Of a DNA stretch of 20,488 nt, positions 7,359 to 14,508 are shown in pieces (the stretch's first letter is position 1; each line of letters begins with the position of its first letter). This DNA comes from Acidobacteria bacterium AH-259-L09 (GTDB lineage: Bacteria > Acidobacteriota > UBA6911 > RPQK01). The notes beneath the pieces were generated by a model. The model was given only the letters and a program-made list of their open reading frames with translations. It made no database searches and was not told where the DNA came from. A program made the translations under genes and the position numbers. Where the stretch lies: positions 1-20,488 of the forward strand of contig JALLOL010000014.1 of the NCBI GenBank assembly GCA_027717875.1. The letters are read 5' to 3'.

Positions 7359-9734
7359 TCATTGAGATGGAATGGCTGAAATCAATTGGCCCGCAAAATC
7401 CCCAAACAGAGCAAAGCTTATGACCGAGGCATCCGCACGAACTCGAAAATAACCTCCCAGCTGACCAGTGACTTGCGGAATTAACTCAATGAGCAGGCGG
7501 GCCTGCTTTCCTCCAGGGGGAAGTGTGAAAGTATTACTTCCCACCTGTAATCCACTTTGGTCGAAGACCTCAACGGTTATATCCACCAAATCCGATTGTG
7601 GATTCAGAACGGCCACTCCTGTAAAAAATCCAAGATTTTGGGCGACATGTGCGTAAAGTGCGCTGGTTCCGCGCTTTAGGCCTAGAGACAAAGAGCTCGA
7701 AAGACGTCCGTCCTGGGTCTTGAAACGGACTGAGCCGTTCAGGCTCGGGACACTCTTGAAAGGCCCGACAAAGCTAGCTTGTACATCAATCCGAATAGAA
7801 CCCGCAACCAGGTCGGCTGGTTGCTCTTCGAAAAGGGCAACCACACTGAAAATTCTCTGTTCTCCCGGCTGCAAGGAAATCCCAACACCTGAGGAGAGCG
7901 GATTTCCGTCGTTGTCAAAAGCGGTTAGCTGCAAGACAGCCTCTTTATTGAATTCTCTATTAATGATATTCAGTTCGGTGTCAAACCCTCCTCCAACAGC
8001 AAAGTGAGGAATCCAATGAACTTCCTGGCTAAACGCCGTTTGTGCGCTCAAAATGTTGATGGTCTGCTCATTTCCAAAGGACTCAAAAGCGATGATTGGC
8101 CTGCTGGCCATCCCTTGAACATAGCCTCCCCCGAGGGCTCCAACATCGATCTCCAGCAGCGTGGCAAGTTTTTCGGAAATCGTCTCCAATGGACCCAGAT
8201 TCAGGGTTCGCGAAGCGATGGTGGTACCCGAAGTGTCCCGAAGCCGGAGTTCCAACTCTGTATCGGAGTCTCTCGAAGGGTTGAAGATATGAATCTTTGT
8301 AAAAGGTGACATCCCTTCTCGGCTAAGGTTGGGCAGGACGAAGTTCATCAATGCCATCTCGACAGCAATTGCCCCGTCGATGAAGGTGTTATCGTTGTCA
8401 CCCAGGAGGAACAAGGAGGGCGCTCGACCCCGGCGAGTCTGAGCCATAATCGTTCCCAGGTCGGCTGAAAGGACGGCGGGCCCGAAGATCTCTTTCACCA
8501 ATGCTGACTGTTGGCCTTGCGCAGGCAAAGTCAGTGACGCGGGATTGACAATGTCCGCTCCCTGGATCGATGTTCCGTCCCGGCTGATGGCTTCAAGCTC
8601 AACACTCAACTCAAAGTCCGATGGATTGGTGAACGCCACACCCATAAACTGGTCCTCGGTGAACAAGATGGGCAAAAATCCATCGAACTCGGGAAAGGGC
8701 AGCTCATCTTCGGTGGGGATAAACTGGGTGGAATAACGTGGAATGTTGGGCGTGTCCGAGGGGAAGAGGCTGGCTTGCAAAAACGCAACCGCCGAATCGA
8801 GGGGGGCCGTCTTGACCTCCACCGTGTAATTTATGTTGAAGGTTTCTACTTCTGAGCTGCTCCCTCCGCTAAAAGCGTATTCGATAAATGTGTTTCCCTC
8901 AGAAGTTGGGAGGGTCAGGAAGCACTCCTTTCCAACACCATCTTGGAGGTCAACACAGCCCTCCAAGTCGAGAGCTGTCAGAGTAGCGCTGGAATCGGTT
9001 ACGGTCTCTGGGAAAGTCACTGAAGAATCGGCAGGCAACCCCCCCACTCGGATTCGAACCCGCGTCGCCACAGTCTGCCCGAACTCACCCACCTTACATG
9101 TAAAGTCTGGCTTTGCGATCAAGCATTCAGTGAAGGCGGACTCAAAACCTTCACTAATCTTGAAGCTCTTGGGTAGACTCGTTCCGGCATTTACGATGAT
9201 CAGCACCGTGGTGGAGTCAGGCTCCACCGTCATGCCCGGCTTAATGCTATCCACCACAACCACCTCATTCCCGGGCAAGCCCTGGACCAAGAGCGCGTTT
9301 CCTATGGTGTTCAAGCTGGCTTTCACTTCGGAACCAGAGAATCCGTCGAGGGAAATGCGTACACCTTCCAGCTCCAAAAACTTGCCGGCGCTGGCCGTGG
9401 GCACAGTCAGTGTGATCACACCCTCCGCCTTGTCTACATCTATGGTAATCGGGCTCGGCCAAGTATCGTCCGCGGTACCAGGTGTGGCGTCGGGCCCCTC
9501 GAAGTCAACGTCAATCCCCGAGCCTGTGTCGTTGATAATGGGAAGACCGCCATAGCGGATCGTGATCGTATCGAAAATTGACCCATTCGAGGTCAGACGA
9601 ATCTTGCCGGCAAGCTCGGCCGTGCCAGTGGCTATAGCTGCGAGCGACGTGCTGGAAATGTTGATCTGTCCGTATGCAGCGGAGACCCCTGCCGAGATGA
9701 CTAGAAGTGCAGCCAAAGTCTTTTGAATCCTCAT
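7359..9734 (-). CDS. Large secreted protein: shared N-terminal and middle domains plus four beta modules
   Basis: 791 aa from the ATG at 9734 (796 from an upstream GTG at 9749). The ATG is preferred because MRIQKTLAALLVISAGVSAA starts a compact signal peptide ending at AYGQ. Residues about 25-170 (GTAELAGKIRL ... GVITLTVPTASAGKFLELEG) match the N-terminal domains of the 487- and 506-aa neighbours. Residues about 175-315 hold a second shared domain around ISEGFESAFTE, with four cysteines here. The remainder is four modules of about 100 residues, starting near 360, 465, 575 and 697. Their core is typified by FFTGVAVLNPQSDLVDITVE followed by a Pro/Gly turn, L-I-E-L and GGYFRV. The same four-module block begins the 1321-aa protein. 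No enzyme motif is visible; an extracellular adhesive or structural role is inferred. Confidence 0.82.
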   Translation of the reverse strand: MRIQKTLAALLVISAGVSAAYGQINISSTSLAAIATGTAELAGKIRLTSNGSIFDTITIRYGGLPIINDTGSGIDVDFEGPDATPGTADDTWPSPITIDVDKAEGVITLTVPTASAGKFLELEGVRISLDGFSGSEVKASLNTIGNALLVQGLPGNEVVVVDSIKPGMTVEPDSTTVLIIVNAGTSLPKSFKISEGFESAFTECLIAKPDFTCKVGEFGQTVATRVRIRVGGLPADSSVTFPETVTDSSATLTALDLEGCVDLQDGVGKECFLTLPTSEGNTFIEYAFSGGSSSEVETFNINYTVEVKTAPLDSAVAFLQASLFPSDTPNIPRYSTQFIPTEDELPFPEFDGFLPILFTEDQFMGVAFTNPSDFELSVELEAISRDGTSIQGADIVNPASLTLPAQGQQSALVKEIFGPAVLSADLGTIMAQTRRGRAPSLFLLGDNDNTFIDGAIAVEMALMNFVLPNLSREGMSPFTKIHIFNPSRDSDTELELRLRDTSGTTIASRTLNLGPLETISEKLATLLEIDVGALGGGYVQGMASRPIIAFESFGNEQTINILSAQTAFSQEVHWIPHFAVGGGFDTELNIINREFNKEAVLQLTAFDNDGNPLSSGVGISLQPGEQRIFSVVALFEEQPADLVAGSIRIDVQASFVGPFKSVPSLNGSVRFKTQDGRLSSSLSLGLKRGTSALYAHVAQNLGFFTGVAVLNPQSDLVDITVEVFDQSGLQVGSNTFTLPPGGKQARLLIELIPQVTGQLGGYFRVRADASVISFALFGDFAGQLISAIPSQ

Positions 9735-9769
9735 ATATGGACTGCTCACGACTCAATCGGGAAAGATGT

Positions 9770-9778
9770 AGTATAACA
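9770..9778 (-). promoter_or_regulatory. Extended -10 promoter candidate for the 796-aa gene
   Basis: Minus strand TGTTATACT, which fits TG-N-TATAAT with one mismatch in the -10 hexamer; no good -35. The start site would be near 9763, about 30 bases before the ATG at 9734. This spacing suits the ATG better than the GTG at 9749. Confidence 0.38.
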
Positions 9779-9923
9779 CCACTCACGGGAGGGTACCATA
9801 CCGAGGTTCAGTCAGTTGAACGCAATGCCTCAGTCTCGTGGATCGTGAATATAACGAAATCACAGCCATTATTGGCCCGCAGGGGAAAATTGGAGGCTAT
9901 GGGGCTGAGGAATGAAAACGATT

Positions 9924-11387
9924 TCAATGACCTAATCGCTCGGGGGGAACGATTTCTCCGCGGATCGGTGAAACAACCAGGGCTGGTCCCCCCTGGGTAA
10001 ACCCATTGGAGTTCGTCACAACGAAATTGCCGTGGGCGTTTGGGGCACCGACTACCGCAAAAATGTAACCCGTAAAGCCCCTCAGCCGGCCTGCCGACAC
10101 CAGCAATTCTGAAGCGAGCACTTCGTAGATTGAACCCGCCTTCAAGACACCTTCAGTCAAACCTTTTCCAGGAGAATCTTCTGACGTGGTGTAGCTAAAG
10201 CTTGTCGAATCATTGGCAAAGAAATAAAAGGTGATGGTTCCATCTTGAGGTATGGCGCCGAAATCACCGAACGGATCGGCCGTCGTGTTCGATATAAAAA
10301 TCAGGGTATCAAACCCGACATCCGAGATTATGAATGGGAAGTGGAGATAGGTGGCGGAAGCAATGATGCTGAGGGCCGTAAATCCTCCTTCGGGCAGTAA
10401 ATCCAATCCGAAACCAGGTCGCGCACTGCCGCCAATAGGAGCCAGCGAGACACCGACTCCAACCTCACCGCTGACAAACGGACATTGACTACGCTGCTCG
10501 CAGCCCTCGGGCAGGGAAGCATCCGTGCTGACCGTAAAATCGACTTGGATTTCCTCCACTTCAGTTAGATCCGAGTCGGCGATACTAAAAGATCTAGTAG
10601 GGTCGTCTGAGGTCAAGGTCAAATCTTGCGGAGTGATATCAATGGTTGAAGATGTGGAACTACCAACCTCAGCGGTCATGACAATCCCCTCGGGCAATCC
10701 GATCATTGTCAGCTGAATTTTTGTGCCATTGGTCGCGGATGAGCCAGTAGTGCTCACCCTCTTCTGAATCCCTCCAAATTTCACGAGATCAAATGCCTGC
10801 CAGGCGTCGGCAAATCCTTCTGTAACGAGCAAGGTTGCACTGGCATCTACCAGGCTGCCGTTGGTAAACATAGCGGCACTATCCGCGGCTGGATCCTCTG
10901 AGGGTGAGACAAAAATGCCTGGCAGAACACTTTTCGCCACGGTCAGCTCGTTTGGACCGGCCACACCGCCAATGGTAATTGCGTTGACTACAGTTTTTAA
11001 TGCGGCCTTCACACTTGAGACGGAAGATCCGTCAACATCAATGCGGATACCTTCCAGGTCCAAAGACTGGCCGGCGGTGGCGGCCGGGACGGTGAGTGTG
11101 ATCACACCGTCGGCGTTGTCCACATCTACGCTAGTCGGGACCAGTGAGCCACTGATCTTGATACCTGTGGCTGTGTTATTAGCCACGGGGAGGCCCCCGA
11201 ATTCGATGGTGATGGTGTCGGCGATAGTATTGGAAGCCGCGCCTAAACGAATCTTGCCGACTTCCTCCGCCCGGCCGGTGTCGATAATCGTCTCGACTGG
11301 CTCACTGGTCCCATTGATCTGGGCGAAGGATCCATCCGTCAGGGCTAATAGGATAATCGTAGCCGCAAGAATGCCTCTTGTGCGCAC
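9924..11387 (-). CDS. Secreted protein with shared N-terminal/middle domains and 'NTTADPFG' C-terminal domain
   Basis: 487 aa, starting at a GTG preceded by AAGGGA about 8 bases away. Residues 1-23 are a signal peptide (ending SFAQ). Residues about 30-160 align by eye with the 796- and 506-aa proteins: GRAEEVGKIRL, then DTITIEFGGLPVANNTATGI, then GVITLTVPAATAGQSLDLEG. Residues about 175-290 repeat the middle-domain motif LLVTEGFADAWQA and GLPEGI. Residues about 345-475 form a separate domain with HFPFIISDVGFDTLIFISNT, TADPFGDFG and an AHGNFVV segment. I recognise this as a recurrent, unnamed C-terminal domain of exported proteins in Acidobacteriota and relatives, but cannot name a family. Two cysteines (EGCEQRSQC, 296-302) may pair. 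A protein-binding or adhesive role is inferred only from architecture. Confidence 0.8.
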   Translation of the reverse strand: MRTRGILAATIILLALTDGSFAQINGTSEPVETIIDTGRAEEVGKIRLGAASNTIADTITIEFGGLPVANNTATGIKISGSLVPTSVDVDNADGVITLTVPAATAGQSLDLEGIRIDVDGSSVSSVKAALKTVVNAITIGGVAGPNELTVAKSVLPGIFVSPSEDPAADSAAMFTNGSLVDASATLLVTEGFADAWQAFDLVKFGGIQKRVSTTGSSATNGTKIQLTMIGLPEGIVMTAEVGSSTSSTIDITPQDLTLTSDDPTRSFSIADSDLTEVEEIQVDFTVSTDASLPEGCEQRSQCPFVSGEVGVGVSLAPIGGSARPGFGLDLLPEGGFTALSIIASATYLHFPFIISDVGFDTLIFISNTTADPFGDFGAIPQDGTITFYFFANDSTSFSYTTSEDSPGKGLTEGVLKAGSIYEVLASELLVSAGRLRGFTGYIFAVVGAPNAHGNFVVTNSNGFTQGGPALVVSPIRGEIVPPERLGH

Positions 11388-11439
11388 TAGTTCTTCCCTT
11401 CTTACTCATCCCGACGTAAGAGTGCAATACAATTCGCTT

Positions 11440-11468
11440 ATCTTACTTGATCGCACAGGGAAAACCAA
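11440..11468 (-). promoter_or_regulatory. Sigma70-type promoter candidate for the 487-aa gene
   Basis: Minus strand TTGGTT, 17-base spacer, TAAGAT, ending about 50 bases before the GTG at 11387. Spacing is ideal and each hexamer matches consensus at four of six positions. It suggests this gene can be transcribed apart from the 372-aa gene upstream. Confidence 0.4.
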
Positions 11469-11574
11469 TAATTAAAATATGTCTGGTTATGCATTTAGCT
11501 GCGAAGCAGGTCGAAAAAACCCAAACAGAGCCGCGACTGTCAGAGGGTGTGGCAAACGTGATCAATGAAGGGGA

Positions 11575-12693
11575 CTAGGGGAACTCGGGCAATAGCAAGA
11601 TGTCGAAGGACTTACGACCTGCCACCGGCGCGGCCACTTGCAGCTGAATAGAACCTCCAGCCCAATCCATCGGGATGCGCGCAGCTTCCCATTGTAACTT
11701 GAGGGCAACACGGGAGCCGGGTGCAACCTTAGGAAGCTCATCAGCTTCCCACTCCACCTCCAAAAACTCAGCAGAGGGAATTACGCGAACAATTTGAAGT
11801 TCTTGATCTGTATTGTTTTCAATCAGAATTGTATGTGCGGCGCTGCCAGCGACGATCAGTCGCGCTGGAACAATCGCCACAGACGCTCTCACGTGACCCT
11901 CTAAGACAAATGTATGGTCTCGAGCGACCGATCCGTGACTGATAGACAGGGAGATTTCGCCCGATATTTTGCCTTCCAGCCCCTCTGTGAAAACCCCGAG
12001 GCGAAGTGTGCCCTTTCCTTGGGGCTCGACCTCGAACTCGCTCTTGTCAAAGGCGATCCAACCGGGGGCGCGGGTAATCTTCACCGAAAGCACGACCTGG
12101 CTGTCATTTCGATAGGGAATGTCTCGCCAGATGACGTCTCCCTGCTGGAGCGAGCCCAAAATGAGGCGCTTGGCCCTAATCTCAAATCGGCTCAGTTCTT
12201 TGGCGATCTTGCCCTCGTCTGAATCATTGATGCGAGCTGGTTGCCGTGATCTCTTGCCTCTCTTGGAGCGAAAAAGGTCCCTCGCATTCGACTCTTGAAC
12301 CTGTACGAACCAATTCCCCGCTTGAAAAAGATAACGCTCTTTAACCGGCCACTTGATGGGACGGAAAAACTGGGGCGGTTGGATTGTGACATCGGTTGTC
12401 ACTAGCACCGCTGTTGGATTCTCAAAGTGGATCGTTCGGATTTCGAAGGATCTAAAAGGGAGGCTCCTGCGGTTGAGGAAGTGATCCTGACTGGCGGGTT
12501 CCACATATTCCAAAGCTTCTCGCCTTCGCCCCTGCTGTAACAAAGACCAAAAGGCAGTCACACGCTCTCTTAGCAGGTTTAAATCAGGCGAGTTTTCGAC
12601 CGTTTCACCAATCGCCTGAACAAACTCTATTGGCGCGACAGCAGCAATGATAAAATAAAGTACAACACCCCGAAGACTGCTCATGGAGAGCAT
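11575..12693 (-). CDS. Exported protein with NTF2-like N-terminal and DUF1573-like Ig-fold domains
   Basis: 372 aa. A hydrophobic signal segment occupies residues 8-27 (GVVLYFIIAAVAPIEFVQA). Residues about 38-133 resemble an NTF2-like/SnoaL-type fold: RERVTAFWSLLQQGRRREAL, then V-x-P and a closing strand with AGNWFVQVQ. After a basic linker (KRGKRSRQ, 144-151), residues about 170-370 read as two Ig-like domains of the DUF1573/ASH kind: LGSLQQGDVIWRDIPYRNDS, the VEPQGKGTLRLGV segment, and a second IENNTDQELQIVRVIPSAEF with VAPGSRVALKLQW. Such domains are common in envelope proteins of Gram-negative bacteria; no catalytic site is visible. Two ATGs (12693, 12684) are possible and neither has a clear ribosome binding site. 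It lies between the two NTTADPFG-domain genes, so a role in the same envelope process is inferred. Confidence 0.7.
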   Translation of the reverse strand: MLSMSSLRGVVLYFIIAAVAPIEFVQAIGETVENSPDLNLLRERVTAFWSLLQQGRRREALEYVEPASQDHFLNRRSLPFRSFEIRTIHFENPTAVLVTTDVTIQPPQFFRPIKWPVKERYLFQAGNWFVQVQESNARDLFRSKRGKRSRQPARINDSDEGKIAKELSRFEIRAKRLILGSLQQGDVIWRDIPYRNDSQVVLSVKITRAPGWIAFDKSEFEVEPQGKGTLRLGVFTEGLEGKISGEISLSISHGSVARDHTFVLEGHVRASVAIVPARLIVAGSAAHTILIENNTDQELQIVRVIPSAEFLEVEWEADELPKVAPGSRVALKLQWEAARIPMDWAGGSIQLQVAAPVAGRKSFDILLLPEFP

Positions 12694-12733
12694 TAGTTAG
12701 ATATAAGTGAAATCAATTAAATACAGAAAGGCG

Positions 12734-12755
12734 AAAAACCCGAGTTAGCTCGTAG
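12734..12755 (-). terminator. Short hairpin plus T-run, weak intrinsic terminator
   Basis: On the minus strand, CGAG-CTAA-CTCG is followed by GG and five Ts. The stem is only 4 bp, so termination would be weak alone. It lies 66-87 bases past the stop of the 506-aa gene and just beyond a stronger stem-loop. Confidence 0.3.
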
Positions 12756-12771
12756 GGCAACGCTGGGAGGG

Positions 12772-12806
12772 GCAGGGCAATGAGCCAGCTTTGCCCATTG
12801 CCCTGC
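12772..12806. other. Strong 11-bp stem-loop past the 506-aa gene
   Basis: GCAGGGCAATG (12772-12782) pairs perfectly with CATTGCCCTGC (12796-12806) around a 13-base loop. It begins 15 bases after the minus-strand stop at 12821. There is no adjacent T-run, so it is either a 3'-end stabilising structure or works together with the small hairpin at 12734-12755. Confidence 0.6.
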
Positions 12807-12820
12807 GGGAATGAATCCAA

Positions 12821-14341
12821 TTAGTGAACCAACTGCTCGACAGCCTGAATACTCCGCGGTTCAGTCTCCACCGCCGGAATTACATAAGCGTTTATATTCT
12901 GCGTGAAGTTTGGACCGAACACGAAGCCACCACCGTGCGCATGGGTAAATTTGAAGACCCCAATAATATAAAAGGCGGTGCTGGTCTCCACGCCGGCCGT
13001 CTTCAGAATCTCTGAGAGGAGTACCGTGTACATTCCACCGGCGTCGATCTTACAAGCAGCACTGAGGCCCGTGTTGAACCCGGCCGCGCACAAGGCATCG
13101 ACGGTGACAGAGAAAGATGCGCTTCCATCATTGGGCCACAGATAGAATGTTCCGCCTCCGCTCTGATCAGCAGCGCCGTTAGCACCAAAGGGGGTATCGG
13201 CGGTCGTGTTAGAGACATAGAGCCCCGAATCAAACTGTTCTGCCACATCGCGTGAGGCGAACGGCCACAAGAGATTGGTGCTTCCCGGAAGGATGTTAAT
13301 CACTGCGACGGTAATCGTTTTTGCGACGAAGCTTGGAATCCCCGAATCTGGCGACAGCGTAAATGTAAAATCAATCGTCCCCACGGGCAAACTCGCAGGC
13401 ACCTTGCTTGTAGTGACCGTTAATGTCAATTCCTCATCATTTCCCATATCCGTTGCTTTTCCGTCGGCGTCGTCGTCCACGAACGTAATCGTGAAGCTCG
13501 TCTCGCTACCCTTCAGTAGCGTATCACTTAGCAGTGGGTCAGTGACAGTATTATTGCTTGCAATGGCAAGCCCTAGTTCCAGGCCACTCGGAAGTGTGTC
13601 CAAGGTCACTTTGATTTCGACACCACTACCGGTTTCACCCGCGTTTGCCTCACCTTCAGCCTCGTCTTCGGACTTAAAGACGTCGTCAAGCGCCTCAGAA
13701 ATAAGAATTGTTGCACCATCTCCGGGTTGTCCCGCTCCACCTCCGTCCACAACAATGCCGCTCTCCAAAACGTCGGCCGGGTCGTCCGTCTCGACTTTGA
13801 GACCATCCTTAATGGCAGTGATCACCTTCACAACGCGTGCCGGAAGGCCGTCGACTATTATCGAGTTAAACTCAGGAATGATCTCTGCTGTAATCTCTCC
13901 GCTCTCTTTGTTGGCCTCCAATCTAACGCCCCTTAGTCTGAACTGCTCACCTGCAGTGCCAGCCGGAACAGTCAGGAAAATTTCACCGTCATCGTCATCA
14001 ATGTCGCCGGCGCCGAAGCTCGGAGGAGTGGTGTTCCAATTACCACCAGTAGTGTCTACAACGATGGTGATACCCGTCGTGCCAGTGTTGGCAATTTCTG
14101 CTGTGAACTTAATTAGAAGACTAGTTTCTGCGACGGTGGATGAACCCGCCCTTATGACAATATCCTTTGCCAGCTCTGCTTTACCGGTTGCAATGGCCTT
14201 TCCTGAGAACTTGCGGTTCCCTGCGGCAGTCGAATTCTTCGCCTTCTGAGTAGTCGCACTGAACTGCCCCCCAAGGACAGCCAATGGAAAAATGAGAATC
14301 ATGGCAGCTACGATTACAATTCCCTTCGTTTTGATGTTCAT
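12821..14341 (-). CDS. Secreted paralogue with shared N-terminal/middle domains and 'NTTADTPFG' C-terminal domain
   Basis: 506 aa from the ATG at 14341, chosen over a longer frame because AAGGAG lies 5 bases upstream and a clean signal peptide follows (MNIKTKGIVIVAAMILIFPL, cleavage near VLGGQ). Residues about 48-185 form the shared N-terminal domain: ATGKAELAKDIVIRAGSSTV, then GEIFLTVPAGTAGEQFRLRG. The middle domain starts at ILISEALDDVFKS (212-224), matching ISEGFESAF and VTEGFADAW in the neighbours. It contains an acidic VDDDADG stretch near 288-294. Residues about 356-490 are the C-terminal domain with LWPFASRDVAEQFDSGLYVS, NTTADTPFG and HAHGGGFVFG; a cysteine pair (418, 430) could form a disulphide. 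The function is unknown; secreted and probably interacting with other cluster products. Confidence 0.83.
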   Translation of the reverse strand: MNIKTKGIVIVAAMILIFPLAVLGGQFSATTQKAKNSTAAGNRKFSGKAIATGKAELAKDIVIRAGSSTVAETSLLIKFTAEIANTGTTGITIVVDTTGGNWNTTPPSFGAGDIDDDDGEIFLTVPAGTAGEQFRLRGVRLEANKESGEITAEIIPEFNSIIVDGLPARVVKVITAIKDGLKVETDDPADVLESGIVVDGGGAGQPGDGATILISEALDDVFKSEDEAEGEANAGETGSGVEIKVTLDTLPSGLELGLAIASNNTVTDPLLSDTLLKGSETSFTITFVDDDADGKATDMGNDEELTLTVTTSKVPASLPVGTIDFTFTLSPDSGIPSFVAKTITVAVINILPGSTNLLWPFASRDVAEQFDSGLYVSNTTADTPFGANGAADQSGGGTFYLWPNDGSASFSVTVDALCAAGFNTGLSAACKIDAGGMYTVLLSEILKTAGVETSTAFYIIGVFKFTHAHGGGFVFGPNFTQNINAYVIPAVETEPRSIQAVEQLVH

Positions 14342-14346
14342 AACAA

Positions 14347-14352
14347 CTCCTT
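14347..14352 (-). promoter_or_regulatory. Ribosome binding site that fixes the 506-aa start
   Basis: AAGGAG on the minus strand, 5 bases before the ATG at 14341. It rules out the longer frame starting at 14419, whose first 26 residues are not signal-peptide-like. Confidence 0.75.
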
Positions 14353-14508
14353 TCCTTAGATTCTTTAACTTAATTATGTTTACCAAAGCTCTCAAATTGC
14401 GATAAAGGTCCCGTAACACCCCTCTTTGGCACGAACAAAGAAGATGCTTTACTCGCTCAAAAGTCGCAAACTTTTTCGCCTTCCCAAACCGACCTTTTTT
14501 CTCCGCCT

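Noticed and set aside
9041..9065. A GGTTCGAATCC-like string on the minus strand resembling a tRNA T-arm.
   Set aside because: It is fully within the 796-aa reading frame (TRVRIRVGG), the flanking bases do not form a 5-bp T-stem, and no acceptor, D or anticodon arms are present.
8833..9555. A 240-aa plus-strand open frame opposite the 796-aa gene.
   Set aside because: Antisense shadow; its composition mirrors the Gly/Val/Thr-rich protein on the other strand.
11515..11545. An ACAG/CTGT pairing followed by TTTGGGTTTTTT on the minus strand after the 372-aa gene, considered as a terminator.
   Set aside because: Only 4 bp of stem and the T-run is offset from the stem by several bases; not convincing.
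13275..14249. A 324-aa plus-strand open frame opposite the 506-aa gene.
   Set aside because: Ser/Pro/Thr-rich antisense shadow of a clearly signal-peptided minus-strand gene; no ribosome binding site or family resemblance.
14455..14485. An AAAAGT/ACTTTT inverted repeat with T-runs between the 1321- and 506-aa genes, considered as a terminator.
   Set aside because: The 6-bp stem has a single G-C pair and would be too unstable; kept only as a note.
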